NCBI GenBank assembly: GCA_021810725.1
Contig: JAJZIE010000155.1
Span: forward strand, 1-6,008
DNA from: Bacillota bacterium
GTDB lineage: Bacteria > Bacillota > Sulfobacillia > JAJZYS01 > JAJYTV01
Direction of reading: 5' to 3'
Length of the DNA stretch: 6,008 nucleotides
Part shown: one piece after another, positions 1 to 6,008 of the stretch
How positions within the stretch are numbered: position 1 is the first letter of the stretch
Layout of the letters: each line of letters starts with the position of its first letter
Position numbers and translations under genes: made by a program
Notes under the pieces: model-generated
What the model was told of the DNA's origin: nothing
Databases searched by the model: none
The model's input: the letters and a program-made list of their open reading frames with translations, nothing else

Positions 1-37
1 CCCGCAAGGGATTCGCCGGCTCGGCACCTCGGCCCTG
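1..37 (-). other. Region downstream of the DUF47 stop, cut by the window edge
   Basis: These 37 nt follow the DUF47 stop codon. They are GC-rich and contain only very short self-complementary pieces, such as a 3-bp stem at 1-10. No stem followed by a U-run is present, so transcription termination is not shown within the window and the operon may continue to the left. Confidence 0.4.
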
Positions 38-712
38 TCAGCTGTTCGCGAGGATGCCCGCCATGGCGTTCGCGAGCTTCTCGATGCGCCTCAGGTGCTG
101 GCGCAGCCAGCGCAGGCGGTTCTTCGTCCTGGCGCTGCCCTCGTCGTCCCGCCCCGCCATGATCGCCGCGTAGGCCATGGAGTATGCGCGCTTGCCGTCC
201 TGGTAGCGAGCCCTCAGTTGCGCGATCGTGGCCTCGGCGTCCGCCGGACGGCGCAGGAGCGCCTCCATGGCTTCCGGCAACAGGTTGCAGGCGCTGTGCA
301 GGGCATCGAGGACTTCGCCGAAGCGCCGGTCGGCATAGCTGCTTTCGCCCACGCCGGCCGCCTCGAGCGCCAGGTCCTCCGTGACCATGTCCTCGAACTG
401 GTCCAGAAGATCGTCGAGCGCATTGCCGAGGTAGTTGATGTCGGAGCCGCCTAGTGGCGTCACGAGAGCCTCGCGCAAGGCGCGCTGGATGTCCGAGAGA
501 ATGCTGTCGCCCCGCTCCTCCAGGGCACCGATGTCCTGGGCGAGCTCCTGGGTCGGCTGCTGGAGGTATCGGTAGAGCAGGTCCATCGCCTGCTCGGCGA
601 GGTGCGCCTGTTCGAGCAGGAGGTTCTGGAAGACCTCGTCTCGCGGTCCGAGGATCTCGCGCAGACTCGATAGCGCCCGGCTCAGACGCGAGGAAGCAGG
701 ATGGCGATCCAA
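38..712 (-). CDS. DUF47 / PhoU-like Pit accessory protein (TTG start)
   Basis: Predicted 224-residue cytoplasmic, all-helical protein of the DUF47 family (PhoU-related), the usual partner of PiT phosphate permeases, thought to modulate transport. Family marks seen: an acidic helix with E65, E66 and D69 (LEERGD), then a TP step (T85-P86) and D91, followed by a helix with D100, D101, D104, E107 and D108 (LDDLLDQFED). These acidic residues match the PhoU/DUF47 metal-binding pattern. The C-terminal helix (IEKLANAMAGIL, about 210-221) matches the family's closing helix but has Asn where an acidic residue is common. No signal peptide or membrane segment is seen. There is no ATG or GTG near the N-terminus in this frame. 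TTG at 710-712 sits 8 nt after a perfect AGGAGGT and gives a family-typical N-terminus, so I chose it; CTG at 695-697 is an alternative. The gene overlaps the PiT gene by 31 nt, suggesting translational coupling. Family call strong, exact start less so. Confidence 0.9.
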   Translation of the reverse strand: MDRHPASSRLSRALSSLREILGPRDEVFQNLLLEQAHLAEQAMDLLYRYLQQPTQELAQDIGALEERGDSILSDIQRALREALVTPLGGSDINYLGNALDDLLDQFEDMVTEDLALEAAGVGESSYADRRFGEVLDALHSACNLLPEAMEALLRRPADAEATIAQLRARYQDGKRAYSMAYAAIMAGRDDEGSARTKNRLRWLRQHLRRIEKLANAMAGILANS

Positions 713-1608
713 GCGGCCACACCTCCTATCACGAACGCGGCGAGCGGGGTGAACACCCAGGCGGAGACCATGCGCCGGGCGACACGCCAGCCCACATGGC
801 GTGGATTCTCCGCGGACCCGACGCCAAGCAGACCCGCGTCCACCGTCTGGCTCGTCGAGACGGGAATGCCCGCCGCCGCCGCGGCAAGCACCGCGATTCC
901 CGTCGCGGCCTGGGTGTAGAGCGCTTCTGGCGGACGCAGGCGCAGGATCTGGCTCGAGACCGTGCGCGCGATGCGCCACGAGCCGACGGCGCTGCCGACG
1001 GCGAACGACAGCACCGCGAAGAGCACGGCGGCGTGCAGGGAGAAGCCGGAGAAGTTCAGGAGGCCGATCGCCTTCTCGAGATCGTTGCCGCCATATGCGA
1101 TCCCCTCGAGCAGGGCCGTCACCACCAGCAGCAGGCTCAGCACCGCTCCCCGCCTGAGGCGTCGCAGCAGCTGGCGGCCGTAGCGCGCGATCACGAGCCC
1201 GAGGAGGCCTCCCAGGACGACCGTAAGGATGAACCCCACGAGCGCGCGCGTCGCGCCGGCCCAGATGACGTGGCTGCCGGCGGTGGTGCCGGCGCCGACC
1301 ATCGCGCCGATCAGCGCGAGCGACATCGACGTCGGAACGCGCTGCCACCAGCTGACCAGGACGACGAGGAGCGCCGCGAGCGTCGCGGGGGCCAGGATCG
1401 GTGCGAGGGTGGCGGGGGTGACGATGCGGCGCACGATCGTGTCTGCGACCTGCGTGCCGAGGACGATCGGGCCGAGACCGACCACCACCGCGAGCCAGAG
1501 CCAGAGCAGGATGGGGCGCACCCGGCTGGGCAGAAGCGTGGCGAGCAGGTTGCCGCCGTCGTTGAAGCCCGCGAGGAGGTTGAAGGCAAGAACCAGCGCG
1601 ACGGTCAT
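682..1608 (-). CDS. PiT-family inorganic phosphate transporter (short form)
   Basis: Predicted 308-residue inner-membrane, ion-coupled phosphate permease of the PiT family. The protein shows the family's duplicated plan. The first signature is GFNDGGN at residues 14-20 and its second copy is GGNDLEKAIG at 173-182, each with the characteristic Asn-Asp pair. The first re-entrant-type segment is VPTSMSLALIGAMVGAG (91-107) and its second copy is PVSTSQTVDAGLLGVG (249-264). Hydrophobic helices fill almost the whole chain, apart from a short Arg-rich cytoplasmic loop around 142-153. The length is at the short end for PiT proteins. The ATG at 1606-1608 follows GGAGG with about 7 nt spacing, and the N-terminus aligns with normal PiT starts, so the gene looks complete. 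It is followed by, and overlaps, the DUF47 gene, the classic partner. Substrate preference within the family (phosphate, or sulfate as in CysP-type members) cannot be read from the motifs alone. Confidence 0.92.
   Translation of the reverse strand: MTVALVLAFNLLAGFNDGGNLLATLLPSRVRPILLWLWLAVVVGLGPIVLGTQVADTIVRRIVTPATLAPILAPATLAALLVVLVSWWQRVPTSMSLALIGAMVGAGTTAGSHVIWAGATRALVGFILTVVLGGLLGLVIARYGRQLLRRLRRGAVLSLLLVVTALLEGIAYGGNDLEKAIGLLNFSGFSLHAAVLFAVLSFAVGSAVGSWRIARTVSSQILRLRPPEALYTQAATGIAVLAAAAAGIPVSTSQTVDAGLLGVGSAENPRHVGWRVARRMVSAWVFTPLAAFVIGGVAAWIAILLPRV
721..727 (-). promoter_or_regulatory. Ribosome binding site for the DUF47 gene
   Basis: The minus strand reads AGGAGGT, a perfect match to the anti-Shine-Dalgarno core. 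It lies 8 nt before the TTG at 710-712 and inside the PiT coding region. It is the main reason for the TTG start, because no ATG or GTG follows in that frame. A GTG directly after the motif (718-720) is in the PiT frame and is not a DUF47 start. Confidence 0.7.
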
Positions 1609-1680
1609 GCCTCGCCTCCCAGCAACTGCGACTATCTTTCGTTACCTACGGGCCGCCGGAGCGGATTCCTGCAGCCAGGC
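1609..1680 (-). other. 72-nt spacer between the MMPL and PiT genes
   Basis: This is the longest non-coding stretch in the window. It holds the PiT ribosome binding site at its PiT end and one small inverted repeat at 1653-1664 (CCGC, loop TCCG, GCGG on the minus strand). There is no U-run after the repeat, so it is not a convincing intrinsic terminator. I see no clear -35/-10 pair and no Pho-box-like direct repeats. A weak internal promoter for the phosphate genes cannot be excluded by eye. Confidence 0.5.
1615..1620 (-). promoter_or_regulatory. Ribosome binding site for the PiT gene
   Basis: The minus strand reads GGGAGG, 6 nt before the ATG at 1606-1608. It supports that ATG as the start of the phosphate transporter and shows that this gene can begin translation independently of the upstream MMPL gene. 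Confidence 0.65.
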
Positions 1681-3795
1681 TCAGTCTGCCGTCTCTTCCC
1701 GCCGACGCCCCAACGGCCAGAACGCGTAGCGGCCAAGCAGCGCGATGCTGCCAGGCACCAGCAGGCTGCGCACGATCCAGGTGTCGAGCAGGATCGCCGT
1801 CGTCATGCCGACGGCCAGCATCTGCATGATCTCGAGCGGGCTGAGGATGAGCGCCACGAACACCACGCAGAGCGTCATGCCGGCGCCGGTGATCATGCCG
1901 CCCGTCACCGCGAGGCCATCGCGCGCCGCTTCGGCTGCGCTCATCCGGCGCGCCGCCTCCTGCACCCTGTGCAGCAGGATGACCTCGTAGTCCATGGAGA
2001 GACCGAAGAGCAGGACGAAGATGAGCGGCGTGATGCTGCTGTCGGGCGCCAGGGCCGCGAAGCCGAGGCCGCCCCGCTGGACGGTCAGCACGAGGATGCC
2101 CGCCGTGGCGAGCGCGACGATCGCATCGAAGAGGACGCCGAGGAGCGCCTGCCAGAGCGCCCCCGTGGCGCTGAACAGCACGAGGAAGGCGATCAGCGCC
2201 ACCCCGCCGATGATGTAGGGAAGCCGCGCAGACGTCAGCTTGTTGAACCCGTCGAGCAGCGCCGTCACGCCACCGACGCCGCTCTGGCTTCCTTTGGGCA
2301 GCCAGAGCGGCAAATCGCGCTGGAGCCTGTGCACGAGGGACAGCGTGGCCGCCGCGTCGGGGCCCGTGCGCGGCGTCACGTAGAGCAGCAGGAGATGCGG
2401 GTGCGCGGCCGGGTCGATGAAGCTTTTGAGGGCCCCTGTCAATGCCGGTGGCGCCATGCTGGGATTCGCGACGGCCCCGGCGAGCAGCGCGGTTGGCACC
2501 CCGAGACGCGTCGGCGACGAGACGGACCGCACGTCCTTGAGCGCCTCGGCCCGTTTCGTAACCAAATCCGCGGAGCTCCAGAAGGCGGGCTCGCCAACGG
2601 TCGAGGGCAGCTTCACCGCGAGCAGGATCGGCGACTCGACGCCGCCACCGAGCACCTTGGTCTGGAGCGCGACCGCCTTGCGCAGCGGGTCATGGGGCGG
2701 CAGGAGCACCGCGAGGTTCGCCGGCGTGCGAATCTGCAGGCCGAGGCCGAACCAGCCCGGGATGGCCAGGAGCACAAGGCCGGCCAGGACGGCGACGGCG
2801 GGGACCTTGCCGACGAAGCCCGCGATCCTTGGCCAGATGCCACCGCCGCGCTGCAGGCCCGGCACGCGCCCCCAGTCGATGTGGCGTCCCACCACCGCGA
2901 GCAGGGCGGGCAGGAGCGTGTGCGTGGCGAGCAGGACGGCGAAGACGGCGACGGCCCCGCCCAGGGCGATGCCCTGCCAGTAGGCGTTGCCGCCGAGAAG
3001 CAGGGTGGCGACGGCCAGGCCGACCGCGATGCCCGAGTAGAGCACCGAGCGCCCGGCGTGGCGCATCGCCTCGCCGATCGCCTCGGGCACGGAGCGGCCG
3101 CGCCGCAGTTCCTCGCGGAAGCGCACGCTGATGAAGAGGGCGTAGTCGACGCCGACGCCGAGCGCCAGGAAGCTGACGATGTCGGTGAGGTAGGCGGAGA
3201 GGGTGATCTTGTCCTCGATGAGGTCGATGAGCGCCAGGGCGACGCTCGAGCCGACGCCGGCCACCGCGAGCGGCAGGGCCGCCGACGCGACCGACCCGAA
3301 GACGATGAGCAGCAGGATGAGCACGAGCGGCAAGGCGAACGGCAGGCTGTGGCTGAGCGTCGTCTTTGCGTCGGCCAGCACCTGCTCGCCGACCGCGACC
3401 TGATCGACCTGCCGGATGCGCGCGTGCAGGCGTGTAAGGTCCCGATGCAGCGTCGGCAGAGCGGCCGGCGGGATCGGACGCGCAGGCACCACCAGGGTCT
3501 GGCCAGAGGACACCTTGCGCACGTCCTGCGCCGCGATGCCGAGCGGCGTCGCGAGCTTTCGCACCTTGGCGAGCGATGGCCCTTCGACGAGCCACGTCTC
3601 CTGGCCGGCGGGATGCACATAGTTCAGCTGGTTGTCCGCCCAGACCGCACGGCTCTTCGGGTCCTCGAAGCCGCTCGACGACAGGTTGTGGGTGACGCGT
3701 GCCGCCAGCGGCAGGCTTGCGAGCAGCACGAGAACCCAGACGAGAACGACGAGCCAGCGTCGGCGCGCGCAAAACCGGGCCCAACGAGCGAGCAT
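1681..3795 (-). CDS. MMPL-family RND transporter
   Basis: Predicted 704-residue inner-membrane exporter of the MMPL branch of the RND superfamily, probably proton-driven and acting on lipids, lipophilic compounds or drugs. Layout: an Arg-rich N-terminus and helix 1 (about 14-32), a first periplasmic loop (about 33-150), helices 2-6 (about 152-302), helix 7 (about 332-352), a second periplasmic loop (about 355-524), and helices 8-12 (about 525-685). The two halves carry the paired signatures GVGVDYALF (213-221, D217-Y218) and GLSMDYEV (598-605, D602-Y603), the Asp-Tyr pairs that form the proposed proton relay. The length is normal, and both halves and the end are present. The ATG at 3793-3795 follows GAGGT (3803-3807) with 7 nt spacing and lies 3 nt after the SDR stop, so the two are almost certainly co-transcribed and probably translationally coupled. 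The cargo is unknown; no membrane-fusion or outer-membrane partner is in the window. Confidence 0.94.
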   Translation of the reverse strand: MLARWARFCARRRWLVVLVWVLVLLASLPLAARVTHNLSSSGFEDPKSRAVWADNQLNYVHPAGQETWLVEGPSLAKVRKLATPLGIAAQDVRKVSSGQTLVVPARPIPPAALPTLHRDLTRLHARIRQVDQVAVGEQVLADAKTTLSHSLPFALPLVLILLLIVFGSVASAALPLAVAGVGSSVALALIDLIEDKITLSAYLTDIVSFLALGVGVDYALFISVRFREELRRGRSVPEAIGEAMRHAGRSVLYSGIAVGLAVATLLLGGNAYWQGIALGGAVAVFAVLLATHTLLPALLAVVGRHIDWGRVPGLQRGGGIWPRIAGFVGKVPAVAVLAGLVLLAIPGWFGLGLQIRTPANLAVLLPPHDPLRKAVALQTKVLGGGVESPILLAVKLPSTVGEPAFWSSADLVTKRAEALKDVRSVSSPTRLGVPTALLAGAVANPSMAPPALTGALKSFIDPAAHPHLLLLYVTPRTGPDAAATLSLVHRLQRDLPLWLPKGSQSGVGGVTALLDGFNKLTSARLPYIIGGVALIAFLVLFSATGALWQALLGVLFDAIVALATAGILVLTVQRGGLGFAALAPDSSITPLIFVLLFGLSMDYEVILLHRVQEAARRMSAAEAARDGLAVTGGMITGAGMTLCVVFVALILSPLEIMQMLAVGMTTAILLDTWIVRSLLVPGSIALLGRYAFWPLGRRREETAD

Positions 3796-3798
3796 GGC

Positions 3799-4839
3799 TC
3801 ACACCTCAACGTCAGGATGGTCGGCGGGTCCGTCGGTCGCCAGCGCCAGTTCCCGCGCGCGCAGCGCGTAGTTCGCGGGTGGCTCCGAGGGGCCTTCGCT
3901 CAGGAACGCGGCGACGATGCGGCCGAGATAGACCTCGAGCGGCTCGTGGCGGAAGCCGAGATCGCGCTGCGCCTTGCCGGGATCGAGCAGGGACATCCAC
4001 GGTGTGCTGAAGGGCGAGATCTCCTCCGGTCTGACTCCGCACGCCTCGAGCGCCACGGCAGGAATGGATCTCAGATCCGGCCTGGCGCCGAGCAGATCGG
4101 CGAGCAGCGCCAGGAGCCGCCTGAGCGACGGCATCTCCTCCTGGCAGAGATTGTACCCTTCGCCAAAGGTCTGCGGCCTGCCGAGAAGATCCGAAATCGC
4201 CCGGGCCACATCGCCGCTGTAGACGTGGCGCACCGGCTGCTCGCCACCGTCCGGCAAGAGCAGAGGGCCGCCATCGAGGATACGCCAGAGGTAGCTCTCG
4301 AGGCGTCTCGAGGGATCCCCTTCGCCCTCGACCATGGGCAGGCGCAGCGCCGTATAAGGGAAGCCTTGCGCCGTGAAGGCCTCCCGCAGAGTATCCTCCG
4401 CCTCCCGCTTGCCGACGCCGTAGAGCCACTCCCTGCGGTCGCCGGGCTCCTGCGGCGCCGCCACCAGCTGCCCTGCGTAGCCCTCCTCCGCGACCGGCCC
4501 CCGGCCGCCGCCCGGCGGTGCCTCGCGCACCAGGTAGACCTGACCCGAACTGATCATGACGTAGTGACCCACCTGGCCGGAGAGTGCCTCGACGGCTCCC
4601 GCCGCATCGGCGCCACTGAACGCCTGGAAGTCCACGGCGGCATCGAAGCTCCTCTGGCGCAAAACCGTGCGGAACTCCGGCGCGGTGCGATCCGCGCGCA
4701 GCCTCGTGACCCGCGACCCGAAAGGGTCCTCATGCAGGCCGCGGTTCAGGATGGTCACCGCGTGCCCTTGCGCGAGAAGACGCCAGACGAGCCGCCGGCC
4801 CATGAAGCGCGAGCCGCCGATCACGAGGACGTTGGCCAT
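3799..4839 (-). CDS. NAD(P)-dependent epimerase/dehydratase-like SDR (CSP41-like)
   Basis: Predicted 346-residue cytoplasmic Rossmann-fold protein of the extended short-chain dehydrogenase/reductase class. It opens with MANVLVIGGSRFMG, whose GGSRFMG (8-14) is the glycine-rich dinucleotide loop; the RGLHEDP stretch after strand 2 (about 33-39) may help select the cofactor. ISSGQVY (96-102) supplies the active-site Ser region, and Y140-x3-K144 (YGVGK) is the catalytic pair. RHVYSGDVARAI (204-215) is the usual extended-SDR motif near the C-terminal half. The GGSRF-type loop and overall pattern resemble the bacterial group named after chloroplast CSP41 (isoflavone-reductase-like), whose bacterial substrates are mostly unknown. 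The ATG at 4837-4839 is chosen because the Rossmann strand begins straight after it; the open frame further upstream is Arg/Ser/Pro-rich and overlaps the MFS gene. Its ribosome binding site is weak (AGGCGG, 4 nt away). Lying between two exporters, it might modify their cargo, which is inference. Confidence 0.88.
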   Translation of the reverse strand: MANVLVIGGSRFMGRRLVWRLLAQGHAVTILNRGLHEDPFGSRVTRLRADRTAPEFRTVLRQRSFDAAVDFQAFSGADAAGAVEALSGQVGHYVMISSGQVYLVREAPPGGGRGPVAEEGYAGQLVAAPQEPGDRREWLYGVGKREAEDTLREAFTAQGFPYTALRLPMVEGEGDPSRRLESYLWRILDGGPLLLPDGGEQPVRHVYSGDVARAISDLLGRPQTFGEGYNLCQEEMPSLRRLLALLADLLGARPDLRSIPAVALEACGVRPEEISPFSTPWMSLLDPGKAQRDLGFRHEPLEVYLGRIVAAFLSEGPSEPPANYALRARELALATDGPADHPDVEV

Positions 4840-4870
4840 GCAACCGCCTGCCTTTCGTTCGACCGACTGC

Positions 4871-6008
4871 TCAGACGGAAGCGGCCGGCGCCGCCTTGCC
4901 GCGCAGAGCGGAGAGCACCGCGGCGATGACGGAAAGCACCGTCGAGATGGTGAAGGCTTCCCCGAGCCCCCGTGCGAACGCGGCGTGCCCGATCGCAGCG
5001 GCACTCGTGGACATGCCCGCGAGGAACCCCGACAGCTGGCCGTGCCCCATGGTGGTCGAGAGGATGGTGAAGGAGAGTGCCAACGAGAAGAGCTGGCCCG
5101 CGTTGAACAGCAGAGTGCGCGTGCTCGCGGCGACGCCGCGGCGGTCCGGCGGCACCGCGCCCATCACGGCGCTCGTGTTGGGTGAGTTGAAGAGGCCGTT
5201 GCCGATGCCGGCGAGCAGGAGGGCAAAGGCGATGGGCACGTAGGAGCCTGTCAGGGGCGCGCGGGCCAGGATGCCGAGCGAGATGGCCGTCACCAGGAGT
5301 CCGCCGGATGACAGCTCGCGCGAGCCGAGCCGGTCCGATAGGCGCCCCGAGATCGGGCCGACCACCATGATCGCGATGGTCAGGGGGAGCATCATCAGAC
5401 CCGCCGTCAACGGCGACGCACCTCTCAGACCCTGGAACGAGAACGTCATCAGGAACATGAGCGCGCCGCGTGCCAGGGCGTTCAGCAGGAGCGAGAGGTT
5501 GCCGAAGGTGAAGATCCGGATGGAGAACAGCCGCAGGTCGATCAGGGGACTGCTCGTCCGCCGCTCATAGAGGGCGAACAGGACGAGCGCGATCCCGCCG
5601 GCCACGAGCAGCCATGGCACGGCCGGTCCGCCGCCCTCGATGACGACGGTCAGGCCGAGAAGCGCCAACAGGATGCCGCCGACGAAGAGCACCATGCCGT
5701 AGGTGTCGAACGGCTCGCCGCGATCGATCGACGCGATCTCGTGCAGCGACGTGAACGTCCAGATCGCGCCGAACGCCCCGATCGGCAAGTTCACGAAGAA
5801 GATCCAGCGCCAGCCGAGCGTTGCGGTGATCAGCCCGCCCAGCAGCAGACCGCCGACGCTGCCCGTGAGTCCGGCGACCTGGTTGATGCCGAGCGCGAAG
5901 CCACGGCCCTGCTGAGGGAACGCGTCGGTCAGGATCGCCTGCGAGTTGGACCAGAGAAGCGCGGCGCCAACCCCCTGGATCAGGCGGCTCAGGATCAGGA
6001 ACACACCA
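4871..6008 (-). CDS. MFS transporter, DHA2 (14-helix) drug exporter type, partial
   Basis: Inner-membrane major facilitator of the EmrB/QacA-like DHA2 type, probably a proton-coupled exporter. The right edge removes the start: about 379 C-terminal residues are visible, and roughly 90-120 N-terminal residues (helices 1-3 and the first motif A) should lie beyond 6008. Counting from the valine codon at 6002-6004, motif B is seen as RLIQGVGAA (7-15) in helix 4. A motif C-like stretch, GLTGSVGGLLLGG (45-57), follows in helix 5 but has Val where the usual Pro sits. GWRWIFFVNLPIG (64-76) is the highly typical DHA2 stretch. A later motif A copy, GRLSDRLGSR (220-229), precedes the last helices. The protein ends in a short Ala-rich tail. 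The stop is 31 nt before the SDR start, consistent with one operon. The in-frame GTG at 6002-6004 should not be taken as the start because it lies inside helix 4. The substrate is not predictable. Confidence 0.92.
   Translation of the reverse strand, partial: GVFLILSRLIQGVGAALLWSNSQAILTDAFPQQGRGFALGINQVAGLTGSVGGLLLGGLITATLGWRWIFFVNLPIGAFGAIWTFTSLHEIASIDRGEPFDTYGMVLFVGGILLALLGLTVVIEGGGPAVPWLLVAGGIALVLFALYERRTSSPLIDLRLFSIRIFTFGNLSLLLNALARGALMFLMTFSFQGLRGASPLTAGLMMLPLTIAIMVVGPISGRLSDRLGSRELSSGGLLVTAISLGILARAPLTGSYVPIAFALLLAGIGNGLFNSPNTSAVMGAVPPDRRGVAASTRTLLFNAGQLFSLALSFTILSTTMGHGQLSGFLAGMSTSAAAIGHAAFARGLGEAFTISTVLSVIAAVLSALRGKAAPAASV

Noticed and set aside
1..37. Possible intrinsic terminator after the DUF47 gene
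   Set aside because: Only 3-bp stems and repeated CTCGG/CGAG pieces are present, with no T-run on the transcribed strand's product.
38..1348. A 436-residue fusion protein starting at the ATG at 1346-1348
   Set aside because: Only the last 224 residues resemble a protein family (DUF47). The rest is Arg/Ala/Gly-rich and lies out of frame within the PiT gene.
1653..1664. Small hairpin CCGC-TCCG-GCGG on the minus strand, a UNCG-type loop, as a terminator or processing signal
   Set aside because: The stem is only 4 bp and no U-run follows, and such short inverted repeats are expected by chance in GC-rich DNA.
2613..3802. Large minus-strand frames within the MMPL region in the two other registers
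   Set aside because: Both are rich in Arg, Ala and Ser with no family resemblance, and they are shadowed by the clear MMPL frame with its DY motifs and membrane helices.
454..4929. A 1491-residue plus-strand open frame as a giant protein gene
   Set aside because: It is codon-aligned antisense to three well-recognised genes. Its openness follows from their lack of TTA, CTA and TCA codons, and its low-complexity composition shows no domain.
4840..5004. A longer SDR with about 55 extra N-terminal residues
   Set aside because: The extension is Arg/Ser/Pro-rich, overlaps the MFS coding region and places nonsense sequence before the Rossmann strand that begins at the ATG at 4837-4839.
6002..6004. 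GTG as the start codon of the MFS gene
   Set aside because: It falls within helix 4 just before motif B. The reading frame stays open to the window edge and the family needs three more N-terminal helices, so this is a truncation by the window.

Overview
This is a GC-rich bacterial window, estimated at roughly two thirds G+C with third codon positions mostly G or C. All five recognisable genes lie on the minus strand, so transcription runs from the right edge (6008) towards the left edge (1). They are packed almost end to end with gaps of 31, 3 and 72 nt and one 31-nt overlap, which looks like one operon whose promoter lies beyond position 6008. The taxon cannot be named from this sequence. 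The codon bias fits a high-GC proteobacterium or a similar high-GC soil or environmental phylum.

In order of transcription the genes are: (1) an MFS drug-type exporter of the DHA2/14-helix kind, cut by the right edge (4871-6008); (2) an NAD(P)-binding extended SDR/epimerase-like protein related to the bacterial CSP41-like group (3799-4839); (3) a complete 704-residue MMPL-type RND transporter (1681-3795); (4) a short PiT-family inorganic phosphate transporter (682-1608); and (5) a DUF47/PhoU-like Pit accessory protein (38-712). The last most plausibly starts at a TTG codon inside the end of the phosphate transporter gene, behind a perfect AGGAGGT ribosome binding site.

The PiT and DUF47 genes form a well-known functional pair: phosphate permease plus cytoplasmic regulatory partner. 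The MFS and MMPL genes suggest export of lipophilic or toxic compounds or envelope lipids. The SDR between them could modify a sugar, isoprenoid or lipid substrate, but nothing in the sequence fixes this. The two halves may simply be neighbours.

I found no RNA genes, CRISPR arrays, insertion sequences, substantial repeats, convincing promoters or intrinsic terminators. No unknown system is evident. The most eye-catching object, a 4.5-kb open frame on the plus strand, is explained as the codon-aligned antisense shadow of three genes that lack TTA, CTA and TCA codons.
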